NCBI GenBank assembly: GCA_964351655.1
Contig: CAYGPD010000003.1
Coordinates: 1-64,000 of the forward strand
DNA: 64,000 nt
DNA from: Hirschia sp964351655
GTDB taxonomy: Bacteria; Pseudomonadota; Alphaproteobacteria; Caulobacterales; Hyphomonadaceae
Reading direction: 5' to 3'
In this document: one piece after another, positions 62,559-64,000 of the stretch
How positions within the stretch are numbered: the stretch's first letter is position 1
How the letters are laid out: every line of letters begins with the position of its first letter
The notes under the pieces: model-generated
What the model saw: only the letters and a program-made list of their open reading frames with translations
Told to the model about the DNA's origin: nothing
The model's database searches: none
Translations under genes and position numbers: made by a program

Positions 62559-63814
62559 ATTCAATTTCAGATGCACTAACTATTTTTAAAAAGGCGCTTC
62601 CAACTACTCCAAGAGTATATGTTGCTGGCTGTAGTGGAGAGCCACACGCCCTCGCTACTCATCTAAAAGAGGATGATGCCTTTGCAGAAAACACAACGTT
62701 TCTGGGCATATGGATTCCAGGTGTAAATAAAACCGATTGGGCGAGCCTTCACCGGACAGCAAAAGCAGAAACCATTTTTCTAAGTGCTGACCTGCGATCC
62801 AGCTTTGAAACTGGTGACACTCAATTTTTACCACTTTCCTACACTCAAAGTTGGCGCTGGCTATCCTCAACACCTCTTGATGGCGGCGTTGTTATGGTTA
62901 GTCCACCCGATAAAGACGGGAATGTAAGCTTAGGTGTTTCATCAGATTTTTCTCAAGCTATTTTAGCGCGAAATGATGTACCCGTTCTTGCTTTAATTAA
63001 CCACGCAATGCCATCGCCTCCCAATGCACCTAAATACCCCCTCAGTCGCTTTTTATGTGCAGCCCAAACCGACACGCCCCTCATTCAAATTGCACCAAAT
63101 GATTTACCAGACACGTTCGCTAAAATCGGCCAGCATATAGCTAGCCTCATTGACGACGGAGACACACTTCAATTTGGCTTAGGCAATGTGCAACAAGCCG
63201 TATTGAGCAGCCTAAAAGAACACAAAAACCTGAAAATTCACGCCGGAATGATATCCGATCCCCTACTCGACCTCATTGATTCTGGCAGTCTTGATCGCTC
63301 AAAAGGCAGTGTCACGACAGGTGTCGCAATAGGAACAGACCGCTTATATAAACACCTGCAAACAGATGAAACTGTATGTTTTGAACCCGTCCAACACACT
63401 CATTCCATCGCAACACTATCCGCCATCCCAAATCTCAAAGCAATTAACTCGGCGATTGAAGTTGACCTCTTTGGTCAGGCAAATGCTGAGTTTATAAATG
63501 GCAAACAAATTTCAGGAACCGGTGGTCTTGTCGACTTCTTGCGCGGCAGCGCCATAGCACCCAATGGGCAAGGCATTATCGCACTTGCATCAACAGCAAA
63601 ACGCGGCACCCTCACACGCATAACACCCCGCCTACAGCCCAATGCCACGTCTATAGCGCGCGCCGACATAGATACAGTTGTCACAGAACATGGAATTGCA
63701 GTACTCAAAGACAAAACTATAGAACAACGCGCACAAGCTCTCATCGCAATCGCTGATCCAGCATTCCGCGAGGAGTTGCAAACGGCATGGACAGATATCC
63801 GGAGTACACTCTAG
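62549..63814 (+). CDS. Acetyl-CoA hydrolase/CoA-transferase family protein
   Basis: A 421-residue protein of the 4-hydroxybutyrate CoA-transferase/acetyl-CoA hydrolase type with QFGLGNVQQAVLSSL, HAGMISDPLLDLID, the catalytic-Glu stretch NSAIEVDLFGQANAEF and TGGLVDFLRGSAIAPNGQGI, plus VVTEHGIAVL. It would exchange CoA between acids in the pathway. It is followed five bases later by the GntR gene. Confidence 0.88.
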   Translation: MIYHSISDALTIFKKALPTTPRVYVAGCSGEPHALATHLKEDDAFAENTTFLGIWIPGVNKTDWASLHRTAKAETIFLSADLRSSFETGDTQFLPLSYTQSWRWLSSTPLDGGVVMVSPPDKDGNVSLGVSSDFSQAILARNDVPVLALINHAMPSPPNAPKYPLSRFLCAAQTDTPLIQIAPNDLPDTFAKIGQHIASLIDDGDTLQFGLGNVQQAVLSSLKEHKNLKIHAGMISDPLLDLIDSGSLDRSKGSVTTGVAIGTDRLYKHLQTDETVCFEPVQHTHSIATLSAIPNLKAINSAIEVDLFGQANAEFINGKQISGTGGLVDFLRGSAIAPNGQGIIALASTAKRGTLTRITPRLQPNATSIARADIDTVVTEHGIAVLKDKTIEQRAQALIAIADPAFREELQTAWTDIRSTL

Positions 63815-63818
63815 CAGA

Positions 63819-64000
63819 ATGACTAAAGATACCCAACCACGCTACAAGCAACTTGCTGATATATTTAGAGAAATGATCATCTCAGGGACATTTAAACCCG
63901 GTGATGCTTTTCCAACTGAAATGGAAATTTGCGATACTTATACTGTGTCTCGCCATACCGCCCGTGACGCTTTACGTATCTTATCTGAAGAACGTCTTAT
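63819..64000 (+). CDS. GntR-family regulator, N-terminal fragment
   Basis: The first 60 codons show a GntR winged helix (PRYKQLADIFREMIISGTFK, GDAFPTEMEICDTYTVSRHTARDAL). The rest runs off the window. It is co-transcribed with the CoA-transferase gene and probably controls this half of the island. Confidence 0.85.
   Translation, partial: MTKDTQPRYKQLADIFREMIISGTFKPGDAFPTEMEICDTYTVSRHTARDALRILSEERL

Noticed and set aside
1..64000. CRISPR arrays, insertion sequences, phage or plasmid genes
   Set aside because: No regularly spaced repeats, transposase, integrase or replication genes were found.

Overview
This window looks like a chromosomal segment of a free-living Gram-negative alphaproteobacterium, most likely an aquatic Caulobacterales/Hyphomonadaceae-type organism. 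The base composition looks moderate to low in GC (not computed). The lineage is inferred from a complete type II secretion operon next to an ElpS-like lipoprotein/TonB-receptor pair (an arrangement known from Caulobacter), an alphaproteobacterial PHO box, and an IscR-headed SUF operon. There are no insertion sequences, phage genes or CRISPR arrays. One 10-base run of N (45576-45585) is an assembly gap.

Layout. 1-3400: a leftward iron-type operon (PepSY membrane protein, DUF2271, DUF4198, ApbE-like) followed by the start of a TonB-dependent receptor behind a Fur/Irr-like palindrome. 3734-3810: tRNA-Asp. 3921-15649: T2SS operon gspC to gspN in canonical order, plus a terminal small lipoprotein. 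15850-21377: a second leftward unit, a large duplicated secreted lipoprotein and its TonB receptor, behind a clear PHO box and closed by a terminator. 21682-22251: a short prepilin peptidase that could serve the T2SS. 22293-30241: SUF Fe-S assembly genes (iscR, cysteine desulfurase, sufB, a RidA-like lipoprotein, then sufC-D-S-T-A) with two IscR-like sites. 30407-37711: mostly housekeeping genes (alpha/beta hydrolase, anmK, tyrS, cobT, a retropepsin-like protein, dusA). 38074-41700: a type I secretion ABC/HlyD pair and a TetR regulator. 41816-47729: an iorBA-type molybdenum hydroxylase with moaA and, divergently, the XdhC and MobA-like maturation genes. 47810-48754: a cold-shock protein and a DUF1330 protein.

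48858-64000 is a catabolic island of about 15 genes: isochorismatase-like hydrolase, two PuuE-type deacetylase-fold proteins, nitrilase-fold protein, YCII protein, GntR regulator, membrane protein, FAD-linked oxidase, aldehyde dehydrogenase, crotonase, amidase, PaaK-like ligase, MmgE/PrpD, CoA-transferase and a second GntR. The same 12-base motif (AAATGATATACC) occurs at three transcription-unit starts in this island (48800, 53808, 62547), which suggests one regulon. The chemistry points to opening of a cyclic amide/ureide or N-heterocycle followed by oxidation and CoA-dependent breakdown, but the substrate cannot be read from sequence. I consider this island and the PHO-controlled lipoprotein/TonB/T2SS block the most interesting parts of the window.

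All family calls come from reading the translated sequence by eye; no database search was run.
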